Shown piece by piece: positions 8,336 through 17,699 of a stretch of 64,000 nucleotides of DNA. A program made the position numbers and the translations under genes. Position 1 is the stretch's first letter, and each line of letters starts with the position of its first letter. Below the pieces are notes generated by a model that did not search any database, had not been told where the DNA came from, and saw nothing but the letters and a program-made list of their open reading frames with translations. The DNA lies in NCBI RefSeq assembly GCF_014049385.1, contig NZ_JACAOA010000009.1, positions 1 through 64,000 on the forward strand, given 5' to 3'. Origin of the DNA: Ruoffia halotolerans (GTDB taxonomy: Bacteria; Bacillota; Bacilli; Lactobacillales; Aerococcaceae).

Positions 8336-9399
8336 GAGCAGCACTAACGCAACTGAAATATTATTTTCTGAGATTTATTCGAACACCAGATACTTTATTT
8401 TATACTTTTGGATTGCCGCTGATTCTTGCTTCTCTTTATTTCTTCGCATCATCAGGCTTAATTGAAGGTGACATTGAAGCTGTTCCGATAGGAGTGACAA
8501 CCGAATCCACTCCCTTTTATAGTTACGGTGAAATATTATCTAACATAGACGTTCTCGATGTAACGATGATGAGTGAAGAAGAGGGAAGAGAACGGTTGGA
8601 AGCTGAAGAGATAGAAGCCTATGTAAAGCAAGATGGAAACTTATTAATGAATGAAAGCAATGTAAATACTTCCATCGTCAAAAGTATCATGGATCAAGTG
8701 AAACAAACCACAGCGATGGGATTAGATGCATTGAATATGGATTACACAACGGAGTTTGTCAAAATGGAATCGACACCCAGTTCCTATATCGTGATTATGT
8801 TCTTCGGTTTAATCGCCATGGTAAGTTTATACGGGGGATTTTATGGGGTGCAAATTTCGACTGAAATTCTAGCCCCCTTAAGTTCACTCGCTTCTCGGTT
8901 GAGTAGCACACCGTTAAAACGCTATCGCTATATTGGGTTAAATGCTTTAAATGCGGTTCTTGTAAACTTTGCTGCGAACATCATCTTAATTATTTATATT
9001 CAATATGTGCTCGGAATTCAAGTCGTGAATCATTTCGGTTATAGTTTGCTACTTATATTCCTTGGAAATATCTTCGGGATTATGTTGGGAATTGTTGTCG
9101 GACTCATTCCAAAGTTAAAGATCGATGGGAAAACTCAAATTGTTGTCGCATCAACGCTAATTTTAACCTTTATTGCAGGGGGAATGGTACCGGGTGTGAA
9201 GCAATTTGTAAACAACACGATTCCATGGTTTAACACAGTCAATCCTGTAAACATTATTACTGAGAATTTCTATCGTATTAATTTACTGAAGGATACGACG
9301 ATTCTTTCACAAGGTATCTTGATCATGGCCGTGTATATCATACTAATGTTTGCATTTTCAGTCTATTACTTAAGGGGGAAACGTTATGATCATCTATAA
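8332..9399 (+). CDS. ABC-2 type transporter permease
   Basis: This 355-aa integral membrane subunit has one N-terminal transmembrane helix (LFYTFGLPLILASLYFF), an extracytoplasmic domain of about 120 residues, then five or so C-terminal helices. This is the usual ABC2_membrane_3 architecture. Its ATG overlaps the stop of the ATPase gene, and its own 3' end overlaps the following permease by 14 nt. It presumably pairs with the next permease as a heterodimer driven by the upstream ATPase. The substrate is not determinable. Confidence 0.9.
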   Translation: MRAALTQLKYYFLRFIRTPDTLFYTFGLPLILASLYFFASSGLIEGDIEAVPIGVTTESTPFYSYGEILSNIDVLDVTMMSEEEGRERLEAEEIEAYVKQDGNLLMNESNVNTSIVKSIMDQVKQTTAMGLDALNMDYTTEFVKMESTPSSYIVIMFFGLIAMVSLYGGFYGVQISTEILAPLSSLASRLSSTPLKRYRYIGLNALNAVLVNFAANIILIIYIQYVLGIQVVNHFGYSLLLIFLGNIFGIMLGIVVGLIPKLKIDGKTQIVVASTLILTFIAGGMVPGVKQFVNNTIPWFNTVNPVNIITENFYRINLLKDTTILSQGILIMAVYIILMFAFSVYYLRGKRYDHL

Positions 9400-10525
9400 A
9401 ATGATTATCCGCATCTTCTCAAAGTATTGGAAAGAACTGCTAATTTACTTTCTAATTTTCCTTGGTTTTGTATTTGTAGCCATAGGGCAACCAGAAGTCG
9501 ATGAAAATCAAGCATTCTCAAGTGTGAACTTAGATATTGCAGTAGTGAATCAAAGTGACGATCCATTGGGTGAACATTTAGTGGATTACTTGAATGAATC
9601 GCATGACGTGGAAACGCTATCCAATGTCACTATAGAAGATGTTGAAAATGAAGTTTTCTCTGGAACTTATCAGGGGATGCTATATATTCCTGAGAATTTT
9701 GAAGAATTGGTTTTAAATGGGCAAGCAGACCAGGTTGAATTACTACTGAATGAACGTGATATGAGTAGTGCACAGCTGAATACGGAGGTCGACAAATACT
9801 TACGATTGGCCAATGCTTGGGTCGCATCTGGAGTCAGCGTTGTTTCAGAGTTAACAGATCAACTCGATTTTACGCTGAATGAAACAGCCGAAGTAGAATT
9901 GATTGGTGGCTTAGATCATCAAAACGTTCTCTTGGCTTATACAACCGGAATTGCATTAGTGGGTTACTTTGTCCTTCAAATTATTCTTGGAACTGTTGGT
10001 ATGGCTATGTCAGAAATTAAATCTAAAAAAATTCAAGACCGCATTAATTTGAGTGGAATTTCAAATCTAAGATATAATACCCAAGTTGTTTTAGGACAAG
10101 TAACCTATGGTGGGGTAATTCTACTCATTACACTCTTAGTACTGTGGGTCTATATCCCGATTTCTATTCAGATTGATTACGTTCGAATCATTATTTCACT
10201 TGCCTTGTTCGTCTTAACCGCCTTATCGATGGCATTTTTAATGACAGCAATTACGAACAATCGCAATATCATTAGTGCACTCACCACCATCGTGAGTTTG
10301 AGTCTCGCGTTCTTGTCAGGATTATTCATCCCGTATGAGATTATGGGTTCAACCATTCAACGTATTGCACATTTCTCACCTTTGTTCTACTTTAGACAAA
10401 GTGTGATGAAAGACATCAATTCGTACTCAGATTTATTAACCGAGTGGGGCTTACTTTTAGCCTTCGCCGTCGTCTTTACCTTATTAGGTGTCGCAATTTC
10501 ACAACAAAAGCGTACAGGTAAGTGA
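9386..10525 (+). CDS. ABC-2 type transporter permease, second subunit
   Basis: This 379-aa membrane subunit has the same layout as the preceding permease: an N-terminal helix (ELLIYFLIFLGFVFVAIG), a large extracytoplasmic domain (about residues 35-180), then a cluster of about five to six helices. The sequence LSGLFIPYEIMG in the last third is typical of ABC-2 exporters. Its start lies inside the preceding gene behind GGGGGAAACGTT. It is the last gene of the three-gene unit and is followed at once by a terminator. Confidence 0.9.
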   Translation: MIIYKMIIRIFSKYWKELLIYFLIFLGFVFVAIGQPEVDENQAFSSVNLDIAVVNQSDDPLGEHLVDYLNESHDVETLSNVTIEDVENEVFSGTYQGMLYIPENFEELVLNGQADQVELLLNERDMSSAQLNTEVDKYLRLANAWVASGVSVVSELTDQLDFTLNETAEVELIGGLDHQNVLLAYTTGIALVGYFVLQIILGTVGMAMSEIKSKKIQDRINLSGISNLRYNTQVVLGQVTYGGVILLITLLVLWVYIPISIQIDYVRIIISLALFVLTALSMAFLMTAITNNRNIISALTTIVSLSLAFLSGLFIPYEIMGSTIQRIAHFSPLFYFRQSVMKDINSYSDLLTEWGLLLAFAVVFTLLGVAISQQKRTGK

Positions 10526-10530
10526 TAAAT

Positions 10531-10560
10531 TTTAAGTCCTTGAGGAAACTCTTGGACTTT
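10531..10560 (+). terminator. Terminator of the ABC-2 transporter unit
   Basis: AAGTCCTTGAG pairs imperfectly with CTCTTGGACTT and runs into a T-tract, six bases after the stop codon of the second permease. Confidence 0.8.
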
Positions 10561-10617
10561 TTTTCATTTTATAAAATTGAATTCACCATTTTTCTTGTAT
10601 ATTTAGGGATGAATTTT

Positions 10618-10878
10618 ATGAAGAAAAACAAAGAATTAGTGTATCTAGAAATTGAATGTAGAAAATGTGGTGTGAGAGAAACGAAGACAAAAGTAATTCT
10701 AAGAGCTGCCTATCACATAAGAATCCTATACTTTGACTATCCACAAATGCTGACACCAAGAAATATTTATGATTTTATGGTTGGAATGATGGGCATTACC
10801 TCAATCAAGAAAATCATGAATAAGCATTATGATAAAGTAGGAGGGATTAATAAGTATTACTATAAAAGGTATTTGTAA
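10618..10878 (+). CDS. Small hypothetical protein with a CxxC motif
   Basis: This is an open frame of about 87 codons starting at ATG 10618 (an alternative in-frame ATG is at 10609) behind a weak TTAGGGA. It contains IECRKCG, which could hold a metal, and is basic with many Tyr and Lys at its C-terminus. The frame extends further upstream, but that part runs through a terminator and is unlikely to be translated. I recognise no family. It may be an authentic small gene or the remnant of something larger, since direct repeats of mobile-element type follow it. Confidence 0.35.
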   Translation: MKKNKELVYLEIECRKCGVRETKTKVILRAAYHIRILYFDYPQMLTPRNIYDFMVGMMGITSIKKIMNKHYDKVGGINKYYYKRYL

Positions 10879-10916
10879 ATTGTAATGTAAAAATATGAAA
10901 CGAGACCTTTATTCGA

Positions 10917-10979
10917 AAAGCGACACTATGAAAGTTCAAAGTGATGCTATGATAATCCAAAGTGGCGCTTTCATCCCAA
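10917..10979. repeat. Three tandem 21-bp imperfect repeats
   Basis: Three consecutive units begin at 10917, 10938 and 10959, each starting AAAG(C/T)G followed by GACACTATG, ATGCTATG or GCGCTTTC. The phase is exactly 21 bp. AAAGTGnCnCTTT-like repeats recall the ends of IS21-family elements, but no transposase is present, so the origin is uncertain. Confidence 0.5.
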
Positions 10980-10994
10980 TTTCCAATCAAAACA

Positions 10995-11037
10995 AAAAAG
11001 CCCACCCCAAAATCGTTAAGATTCGGAGCGGGTTTTT
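10995..11037. terminator. Long hairpin terminator between converging units
   Basis: AAAAAAGCCCACCCC and GGAGCGGGTTTTT form the imperfect outer stem and AATC/GATT the inner stem. The U-runs on both strands suit the disrupted flavoprotein gene and any plus-strand transcript. Confidence 0.65.
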
Positions 11038-11051
11038 ATTTAATTATACTT

Positions 11052-12263
11052 TTATATTTTAAATAAATCATTTAAGGCTTCAGCCATCGTTGGGTGAGTG
11101 AAAATTTGGTCTCTAAGTTGAGTGTAATCCATATCTACAATCATTGGTGTTGAAATAATATTAATAACTTCATGTGATTCTTCACCGAATAGGGTAGCAC
11201 CCAAAATCTTATTCGTTTTGCTATCAATCATTGCTTTATATAAACCAGTTTGGTTATCTAATATTTTTGCTTTAGGGATAGCACTCACATCTAGACTGGC
11301 AACTTAAATATCAAGACCTTGCTCACGCGCAGTATTTTCTGATATGCCGGCTTGTGATAAAGGAGGCTCGATAAATGTCATTGCAGTTACATTTTCGCGA
11401 CGATCTGTACTATACGTCTTGTCCCCATAAATAAAGTCACGAATGATGCGATAGTTATCAAGTGAAATATAAGTCTGTTGAGGACCCCCATTAATATCGC
11501 CAAGTGCAAAGAAATTTGGAAGATTAGTTTGTAAATACTCATTCACTTCTACTGCACCTTTATCTGAAACTTTAATACCAACCTTATCTAAATTCAAGTC
11601 TTCAATGTTCGGTTTACGACCGGTAGCAACCAATAGGTGAGTGGCTTGAATTTCTCGTTGCTCACCATTTATATTTTTAAAAATATAAACCGAAGCAGCA
11701 TTCTCTTTCACAGATTGCGTATTCGCATTTGTTACAATATTAATACCTTGAGCTTCAATTGCACCAATAATAGCTAAATCTTTTGGCAAATCAGTTAGCT
11801 TAATTAAAGATTCAGAAGTTAAAATACGGTCGCTTATTTCTAAACCATCGATATTAGTAATAAATGGACGCGCACTCGTATTATTAAAGATACGCTCAGC
11901 TTGAATTTCTTCAACGCCGTCTTCAGTTTAAACTTCAACGGTATTTTCCTTAATAAATGAAGTCGTTCCATCCAGAACTTCAGCGTTTTCTAAATCAGCA
12001 ACTTTATGGTAATTCCCATTATTTAGTTTGCTGATTAAATCATTCTTAGCGTTCACACCCATTGAATAGCCCAATTCTTCACGTTAGAAAGCTAAGGATT
12101 TTAATTTCTTCGTTGGAATACAAGCTACTTTTATACAAGTCCCGCCGTACATTTTCTTAGATTTCTCAACCTGAATAACATCCTCACCACGACTTGCGAA
12201 TTCACCCGCGAGCGTTTTACCTACTTTACCAAAGCCTATAATTAAATTTTTAACTTGTTTCAT
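11052..12263 (-). pseudogene. Pyridine nucleotide-disulfide oxidoreductase, inactivated
   Basis: This is a class I flavoprotein disulfide reductase (YkgC/Lpd-like) that can still be followed in one frame but is broken. It begins with a degenerate dinucleotide motif (IIGFGKVGKTLA) and a redox-site remnant GGTCIKVACIPTK. In-frame TAA stops occur at 12084-12086, 11928-11930 and 11304-11306. Around 11780 the NAD-binding GGG...E segment is deleted in frame (reading DLAIIG directly into AIEAQGI, roughly 45 residues short). The FAD motif ALGDING and the C-terminal dimerisation domain ending THPTMAEALNDLFKI survive. Three stops plus a domain deletion make it a true pseudogene rather than a sequencing artefact. 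Confidence 0.9.
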
Positions 12264-12368
12264 TAAACCAATCCTAACTCATATTGTATTACCATTAGCA
12301 AAACTCACTATACAAAGTGCTTACAGATAAAGTAAAAACTCCTATAAAATAGGGGCTAGAGAAAGACA

Positions 12369-13727
12369 TTAATTTTTTAAACTTTGAATTGGTGCTGGAA
12401 TACGCCCACCACGATCAACGAATACTTTTGGAGAAGTTTGGTTTAATGGCATGACTGTACCAGAACCGAAGAGTCCACCGAAATCAAGTGACTCGTCATC
12501 TGAGCGACCAATCGCAGGGATTACACGAACTGCGGTAGTTTTAGAGTTAATCATTCCAATAGCAGCTTCATCAGCAATCAAGGCAGATATAACTTCTGGC
12601 GGTGTTGTACCTGGAATAACAATCATATCTAATCCAACAGAACAAACAGCTGTCATCGACATTAAAGTCTCAATGTTTAAAGTGCCATTGGCAGCCGCGG
12701 CAATCATCCCCGCATCTTCAGTCACAGGAATGAAAGCACCAGATAGCCCACCTACGTGAGATGAAGCCATCACGCCACCTTTTTTAACCGCATCATTTAA
12801 CATGGCAAGAGTCGCAATTGATCCATGCGCACCTACTTGGTCTAAACCGATTTCTTCTAAGATATGCGCCACAGAATCACCTACTGCTGGTGTTGGAGCT
12901 AATGATAAATCAACAATTCCAAATGGAACTCCTAACATTTCAGAGGCTTGCGTCCCAACTAATTGGCCCATACGAGTGATTTTGAATGCTGTTTGTTTAA
13001 TGGTATCAGCGACAACTTCTAATGAAGTCGATTTATCTAATTTTGCTAAAGCAGTACGCACCACACCAGGACCAGAAACGCCGACATTAATAACAACATC
13101 TGGCTCTCCAGATCCATGAAAAGCGCCTGCCATAAAAGGGTTATCCTCAACAGCATTACAGAAAACGACAATCTTAGAAGCACCCATACACTCATTATCT
13201 TGAGTCAATTCAGCAGCTTCACGAACGATATTACCCATCATCGCCACAGCATCCATATTAATACCGGCTCGGGTTGATCCGATATTCACTGAAGAACACA
13301 CATGATTTGTCTCAGCCATGGCTTGTGGTATGGATTGAATTAATTCCAAATCACCTTTACTAAAGCCTTTGTGGACTAAAGCAGAGTAACCACCGATATA
13401 GTTTACACCAATATCTTGAGCGACTTTATCTAAAACTCGCGCGTATTTTAAAGGATCGCCACCTGAGGCAGCAAGCAGTTGAGAGATAGGAGTGACAGCA
13501 ATCCGTTTGTTTACAATCGGAATACCAAATTTACCTTCAATCAGTTCACCAGTTTTAACTAAGTCTTTGGCAGAAGTATAAATTTTGTTATAAATCTTCT
13601 CACACGAACGATCAATATCCCCATCCGCACAATCAACTAAGGATATACCCATCGTAATAGTACGAATATCTAAGTTATCTTCTTTAATCATAGAAACAGT
13701 TTCAATAACATTTTGCATTTCTAACAT
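12369..13727 (-). CDS. UPF0210 (PFL/DUF711) family protein
   Basis: This 452-aa protein matches the UPF0210 family throughout, for example [12 protein letters not shown] near residue 30 and long Gly/Ala-rich stretches such as [13 protein letters not shown]. The start ATG follows AAGGAG. It lies 11 nt downstream of an ACT-domain gene in the same direction; this pair is conserved in Firmicutes. The family resembles a pyruvate-formate-lyase-like fold but has no established reaction, and the ACT partner hints at amino-acid sensing. Function is therefore unknown. Confidence 0.92.
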   Translation of the reverse strand: MLEMQNVIETVSMIKEDNLDIRTITMGISLVDCADGDIDRSCEKIYNKIYTSAKDLVKTGELIEGKFGIPIVNKRIAVTPISQLLAASGGDPLKYARVLDKVAQDIGVNYIGGYSALVHKGFSKGDLELIQSIPQAMAETNHVCSSVNIGSTRAGINMDAVAMMGNIVREAAELTQDNECMGASKIVVFCNAVEDNPFMAGAFHGSGEPDVVINVGVSGPGVVRTALAKLDKSTSLEVVADTIKQTAFKITRMGQLVGTQASEMLGVPFGIVDLSLAPTPAVGDSVAHILEEIGLDQVGAHGSIATLAMLNDAVKKGGVMASSHVGGLSGAFIPVTEDAGMIAAAANGTLNIETLMSMTAVCSVGLDMIVIPGTTPPEVISALIADEAAIGMINSKTTAVRVIPAIGRSDDESLDFGGLFGSGTVMPLNQTSPKVFVDRGGRIPAPIQSLKN

Positions 13728-13738
13728 GGTTTAACTCC

Positions 13739-14002
13739 TTAAATTCGGTGCATAGAATTAAAAATATCCTCATGCATCACGTGTATTTCCATCTCAGGGA
13801 TACTTTCCTTCGTGTTCTGTTGAAATTCTTCAAATTCAATTGAAAGCTTATCAATATTCACTAACATCACCATCGTAAAGTAATCTTGCATAATCGTTTG
13901 TTCAACATCCACGACGTTTACATTATATTTAGCGCATTGTGTCGCAACTTCTGCGAGAATCCCTACCTTGTCTTTCCCAATTACAGTAATTACAGCTTGC
14001 AT
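13739..14002 (-). CDS. ACT domain protein, UPF0237 family
   Basis: This 87-aa single ACT domain begins MQAVITVIGKDKVGILAEVA, the standard opening of the UPF0237 family. ACT domains bind amino acids and regulate partner proteins. The open frame extends 16 codons further upstream, but GGTGG sits just before the ATG at 14002, and the family starts there. It is co-transcribed with the UPF0210 gene 11 nt downstream, its probable functional partner. Confidence 0.92.
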   Translation of the reverse strand: MQAVITVIGKDKVGILAEVATQCAKYNVNVVDVEQTIMQDYFTMVMLVNIDKLSIEFEEFQQNTKESIPEMEIHVMHEDIFNSMHRI

Positions 14003-14165
14003 TGTGTTAACCACCTTTTGATTTATTTTGTAAATTATAGCACACCCCAAGCATTTTCCCTACATAAAATGAAAAATTAATTAGAAACGCGAAATAGTCA
14101 CTTTCCTATACATTGTTTTCTAATTTATTATAATTTAAATAGATTCATAGAAAGGGTGGCTAAGT

Positions 14166-14549
14166 ATGAAAAAAGTTTATTATTCTAATAAAGCACCAAA
14201 GCCGATGGACCCATATTCGCAAGCCGTTCGTGTAGGAGATATGTTATATGTATCAGGCCAAATAGGCATTGATTCAGAAACTAATAAATTAGTTAAAGGG
14301 AATGCTGAAGAAGAAATGAAGCAAGTTTTCAAAAATATTGCCCATATTTTAGACAGTGTAGGACTCAATTTAACAAGTGTAGTAAAAGTGGTTCTTTATA
14401 TGAATGACATCGGAGATTCATCAATATTTAATGAAATTTATGCCATGAATTTTCACAAGCCGTATCCAGCTAGAAGTTCATTTGCAGTAAGTAGTTTGCC
14501 AATGGGAGCAAAAGTAAAAATGGATGTAATTGCTCATTACGAGTCATAA
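14166..14549 (+). CDS. ridA: RidA family enamine/imine deaminase
   Basis: This 127-aa RidA/YjgF protein hydrolyses reactive 2-aminoacrylate-type enamines and imines formed by PLP enzymes, protecting other PLP enzymes. The signature PARSSFAVSSLP near residues 98-109 carries the substrate-binding Arg. VSGQIGID and the C-terminal KVKMDVIAHYES are also typical. It starts at ATG behind AAAGGGTGG. It is monocistronic, divergent from the ACT/UPF0210 pair. The D-serine dehydratase in this window is one PLP enzyme able to generate its substrate. Confidence 0.93.
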   Translation: MKKVYYSNKAPKPMDPYSQAVRVGDMLYVSGQIGIDSETNKLVKGNAEEEMKQVFKNIAHILDSVGLNLTSVVKVVLYMNDIGDSSIFNEIYAMNFHKPYPARSSFAVSSLPMGAKVKMDVIAHYES

Positions 14550-14681
14550 AATAAGCTTAGTATTTTAAGTTATTGTTTATATTAAAAAACATTATAATTT
14601 AGTAGAGAACTTCTAATGCAATCTGTTATAATAAATGTATAATAGTATTATGACTTATATTGAAGAGGAGAGAATTAATTA

Positions 14682-15869
14682 ATGTCTAAAACATTTGCAA
14701 TTAATGCTGGGAGCTCAAGCTTAAAATTCCAGTTATACAATATGCCAGAAGAATCAGTTATTGCTAAAGGGTTAGTAGAAAGAATTGGTATCAACAATTC
14801 AGTATTTACAATCGAATATGGTGATGATCAAGAGTTTACTGTAACAGAAGATATCGCAACTCATGCCCAAGCGGTGGATATGTTATTTGATAAATTAGAA
14901 GAATTCCAAATTATCACCGATCTAACTGAAATTACAGGTGTAGGGCACCGTGTAGTAGCAGGTGGAGAAATCTTTAAAGAATCAACTTTAGTTACTCCAG
15001 AAGTAATTAAACAAGTTGAAGACTTAGGTGAATTCGCACCTTTACATAACCCAGCAGAAGCAGAAGTTATGCATGTGTTTGAAGAGCGTTTACCACACGC
15101 AACTGCCGTAGCAGTATTTGATACATCTTTCCATACATCAATGCCAGAAGTTAACTACTTATACAGCTTACCTTACGAATACTACGAAGACTTCCAAATC
15201 CGTAAGTACGGTGCTCACGGAACGAGTCATGATTTCGTAAGTAAACGTGCAGCTGAATTAATGGGCAAACCTATCGAAGACTTAAAAATCATTACGTGTC
15301 ACTTAGGTAACGGTGCATCAATTACAGCCGTTGACGGTGGTAAATCTGTAGATACATCAATGGGATTCACTCCTTTAGCTGGTGTAACAATGGGTACTCG
15401 TACAGGTGATATCGATGCATCAATCATTCCATTCTTAATGGACAAATTAAACATCACTGATGTGAACGATGTGATCACAATCTTTAACAAAAAATCTGGT
15501 TTACTAGGTTTATCAGGTGTATCAAGTGATATGCGTGACGTTGAAGATGCTGCAGCAGAAGGTAACGAACGTGCACAATTAACGTTAGATATCTTCATGA
15601 ATCGTGTTCAAAAATACATCGCTCAATACATCGCAGTTATGAACGGTGTTGACGCAGTAGTATTCACAGCAGGTATTGGTGAAAACTCTGGAATTACACG
15701 AAAATTAATCATGGACGGAATTACGTTCTTTGGTGGAGAAATTGATGACGAGCGTAACGACACTCGTAAAGAAGCATTAATTTCAACTGACGACTCAAAA
15801 TTCGCAATCTACAACATTCCTACAAATGAAGAAGTAGCGATTGCACGTGACGTTGAACGCTTCAAATAA
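14682..15869 (+). CDS. ackA: Acetate kinase
   Basis: Acetate kinase converts acetyl phosphate plus ADP to acetate plus ATP in overflow and fermentative metabolism. The protein is 395 aa, normal for the family. [10 protein letters not shown] is at residues 8-17, [10 protein letters not shown] contains the catalytic region, CHLGNGASI is the phosphate-binding motif and FTAGIGENS the C-terminal ATP motif. It starts at ATG behind GAGGAGAG. Codon use is strongly biased, as expected for a highly expressed gene. It is monocistronic, with a terminator before pyrR; pta is not in the window. Confidence 0.97.
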   Translation: MSKTFAINAGSSSLKFQLYNMPEESVIAKGLVERIGINNSVFTIEYGDDQEFTVTEDIATHAQAVDMLFDKLEEFQIITDLTEITGVGHRVVAGGEIFKESTLVTPEVIKQVEDLGEFAPLHNPAEAEVMHVFEERLPHATAVAVFDTSFHTSMPEVNYLYSLPYEYYEDFQIRKYGAHGTSHDFVSKRAAELMGKPIEDLKIITCHLGNGASITAVDGGKSVDTSMGFTPLAGVTMGTRTGDIDASIIPFLMDKLNITDVNDVITIFNKKSGLLGLSGVSSDMRDVEDAAAEGNERAQLTLDIFMNRVQKYIAQYIAVMNGVDAVVFTAGIGENSGITRKLIMDGITFFGGEIDDERNDTRKEALISTDDSKFAIYNIPTNEEVAIARDVERFK

Positions 15870-15893
15870 TAATTAACATAATCAGACCGCAAA

Positions 15894-15918
15894 CCTAATT
15901 GGGTGAGCGGTCTATTTT
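15894..15918 (+). terminator. Terminator after ackA
   Basis: AGACCGC pairs with GCGGTCT and is followed by ATTTTTA, immediately before the pyrR ribosome binding site. Confidence 0.75.
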
Positions 15919-15936
15919 TAAAAGGAGGTTATGACA

Positions 15937-16467
15937 ATGAGTGAAAGAGAATTAATAGATCAAAGCGGTATGCAAAGAACATTAAAACGTATTGCCCATG
16001 AAATCTTAGAGAAGAATAAATCGACAGAAAAACTGGTGATTCTTGGAATTAAAACAAGAGGCGAGTTTTTAGCAAAACATCTACAGAAAAAGATCGAAGA
16101 AATTGAAGGTGTAAAATTACCACTGGAAATCTTAGATATTACTTTTTATCGCGATGATTTATCTAAAAAATCTGTCAGTCCTGAAGTAAAAGCCGTTTCT
16201 TTTGAACATGATTTAACTGGAAAAAAAGTAGTAGTAGTGGATGATGTTCTTTATACCGGAAGAACCGTTCGTGCAGCCATGGATGCCATCTTAGAAAATG
16301 CGCGCCCATCTCACATTCAATTGGCTGTTCTTGTTGATCGCGGACACCGAGAATTACCCATTCGACCAGACTATGTTGGAAAGAATATTCCGACATCTAA
16401 GCAAGAGAGAGTCAAAGTAGAAGTCGAAGAAGTGGACGGGAAAGATTTAGTCAGTGTATTAGATTAA
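15937..16467 (+). CDS. pyrR: PyrR bifunctional regulator / uracil phosphoribosyltransferase
   Basis: PyrR binds pyr mRNA in a UMP-dependent way to attenuate pyrimidine operons and has weak uracil phosphoribosyltransferase activity. The 176-aa protein shows the PRPP-binding motif VVVVDDVLYTGRTVRAA (about residues 97-113) and TRGEFLA near residue 45. An ATG at 15931 lies only 3 nt after AGGAGG, so the ATG at 15937 is preferred. No pyr biosynthetic genes follow, and no PyrR-binding loop was recognised upstream, so here it is a stand-alone copy acting in trans. Confidence 0.95.
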   Translation: MSERELIDQSGMQRTLKRIAHEILEKNKSTEKLVILGIKTRGEFLAKHLQKKIEEIEGVKLPLEILDITFYRDDLSKKSVSPEVKAVSFEHDLTGKKVVVVDDVLYTGRTVRAAMDAILENARPSHIQLAVLVDRGHRELPIRPDYVGKNIPTSKQERVKVEVEEVDGKDLVSVLD

Positions 16468-16471
16468 AAAA

Positions 16472-16518
16472 AGTGGGGATCAGACTCAATTTTAAGAGTT
16501 TGTTCCCTATATTTTTTG
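16472..16518 (+). terminator. Terminator after pyrR
   Basis: GGGATCAGACTC pairs with GAGTTTGTTCCC using wobbles and is followed by a T-rich tract that ends at the converging membrane protein gene. Confidence 0.6.
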
Positions 16519-16520
16519 TG

Positions 16521-16808
16521 TTATTTTTTCCCATTATTGGCTTTAAATAACCAATAAAAGACAAAGACCATAAAGAAGACGACGAAGAGTGCTGCTAACA
16601 TCCAAATTAACATCAAGTCAATCAGATTATTTACGACTAAAATAAAGCCGAGAATCCCCACTAATGATAGCAATACACTAAAAATAATAATAACTTTATT
16701 AGAATAGTCGCCGAATACCTCAAGTAATGTACGTCTATAAATTAATAAATATGCACCTAAAATCATAAACATAGCAGGAAATGCATAAATTAAAATATTA
16801 AATATCAT
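16521..16808 (-). CDS. Small membrane protein of unknown function
   Basis: This 95-aa protein has three predicted transmembrane helices (about residues 4-24, 38-60 and 67-89), a short basic loop after the first (YRRTLLEVFGDYSNK) and a basic C-terminus. It starts at ATG behind AAGGAAGG, 18 nt downstream of the response regulator gene, so the two form an operon. I do not recognise a family. Its place directly after an unpaired regulator suggests that it acts in, or is controlled by, the same signalling circuit. Confidence 0.75.
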   Translation of the reverse strand: MIFNILIYAFPAMFMILGAYLLIYRRTLLEVFGDYSNKVIIIFSVLLSLVGILGFILVVNNLIDLMLIWMLAALFVVFFMVFVFYWLFKANNGKK

Positions 16809-16826
16809 TTGTAAACCTTCCTTTGA

Positions 16827-17456
16827 CTAATTTTCTTTGAATTCATTGCCCTTATAATAACTGATCGCAAGCTGGGTCCGATCACGCAATTCCAACTTAA
16901 GTAACAGTTGAGATATATAGTTTCGAATTGTTCCTTCGCTCAAGTAAAACTTTTCGGCAATTTCTTTATTGTTCAAGCCTTCTGCGACAGCTTGATAAAT
17001 ATCTAATTCACGCGGTGTGAGTTCACTCAATATTTCTTGATTTGATTGAGAGACTGATTGAGCAACGTTATTCACGATAGTATTATCGAGAACGGTCTGA
17101 TTATTAAGAACAGCTTCAATGGCTGGCAAGATACTTTTAATATTTTGCTTTAAAATATAGCCTTTACACCCTAATTGAAGGGCAGCTTGGATGAAATCTG
17201 AGTCTTCAAAAGTTGTTACGAGTAGAATTTTTGCTTGCGGAAATTTACTCAAAATGGTCGAAGCAGCCTCGATACCGGATTTCTCTTGCATTCGAATATC
17301 TAACAATGTGATGTCTGGCTTGTAAATTGAGTAATTAGAAATGGCTTCTTCAGCAGAATAGCCGGTTATTATTACTTCGTAGCCACCATTCTCAATAATT
17401 AAACTCAATGATTCTACTACTATTGGATCATCATCAATAATCATTACAGTTGTCAA
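16827..17456 (-). CDS. NarL/LuxR-type response regulator without an adjacent kinase
   Basis: The receiver domain carries the acidic pocket IIDDDP (residues 6-11) and the phosphoacceptor Asp53 in LLDIRM. It is followed by a LuxR-type helix-turn-helix, LTPRELDIYQAVAEGLNNKEIA, with TIRNYISQLLLKLEL. Length is about 209 aa. The TTG at 17456 lies 8 nt after AAAGGGG and fits the family start; the upstream ATG at 17477 would precede that site. A three-helix membrane protein follows, but no histidine kinase. The HisKA_3 kinase at 6183-7244 lacks a regulator and is a plausible cognate; this is inference. Confidence 0.92.
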   Translation of the reverse strand: MTTVMIIDDDPIVVESLSLIIENGGYEVIITGYSAEEAISNYSIYKPDITLLDIRMQEKSGIEAASTILSKFPQAKILLVTTFEDSDFIQAALQLGCKGYILKQNIKSILPAIEAVLNNQTVLDNTIVNNVAQSVSQSNQEILSELTPRELDIYQAVAEGLNNKEIAEKFYLSEGTIRNYISQLLLKLELRDRTQLAISYYKGNEFKEN

Positions 17457-17530
17457 CGTGTTCACCCCTTTTATCATGTTTCTTTAATTGTAGTTGAATT
17501 TACAATGATTGTCACGGAAGATTACAAAAA

Positions 17531-17560
17531 TACCAGAGATGAAGTGAATCATCTCTGGTA
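17531..17560 (-). terminator. Terminator of the 31-codon gene
   Basis: TACCAGAGATGA and TCATCTCTGGTA form a perfect 12-bp stem with a 6-nt loop. On the minus strand it is followed by TTTTTG. Confidence 0.88.
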
Positions 17561-17603
17561 CTCGACTAAAATTAAGCAAAATTAGAATAATTGCTTATAT
17601 AAA

Positions 17604-17699
17604 TTAGCTAGCTTTTTCCGCTTGATCGCTAGATTTTTTGATAGCTAAAACGATTAAAATGACATACCAAATAATTTTTAACCATGGCCAATTACGCAT
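17604..17699 (-). CDS. 31-residue single-pass membrane peptide
   Basis: This short frame has a strong ribosome binding site (GGAGG, 7 nt upstream of ATG 17699). It encodes a Trp-rich N-terminus (MRNWPW), one hydrophobic helix (LKIIWYVILIVLAI) and a charged tail ending KAS. A TATAAT-like -10 lies just upstream on the same strand and a clean terminator just downstream, so it looks like an independent gene. The size and layout resemble small stress or regulatory membrane peptides or type I toxin-like peptides, but no antisense RNA was identified. Function unknown. Confidence 0.65.
   Translation of the reverse strand: MRNWPWLKIIWYVILIVLAIKKSSDQAEKAS

Noticed and set aside
10522-10617. GTG-started N-terminal extension of the small CxxC ORF
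   Set aside because: It would translate through the ABC operon terminator. A start at 10609 or 10618 is more credible.
13886-14080. Plus-strand ORF opposite the ACT-domain gene
   Set aside because: Antisense shadow of a well-supported gene and its promoter region.
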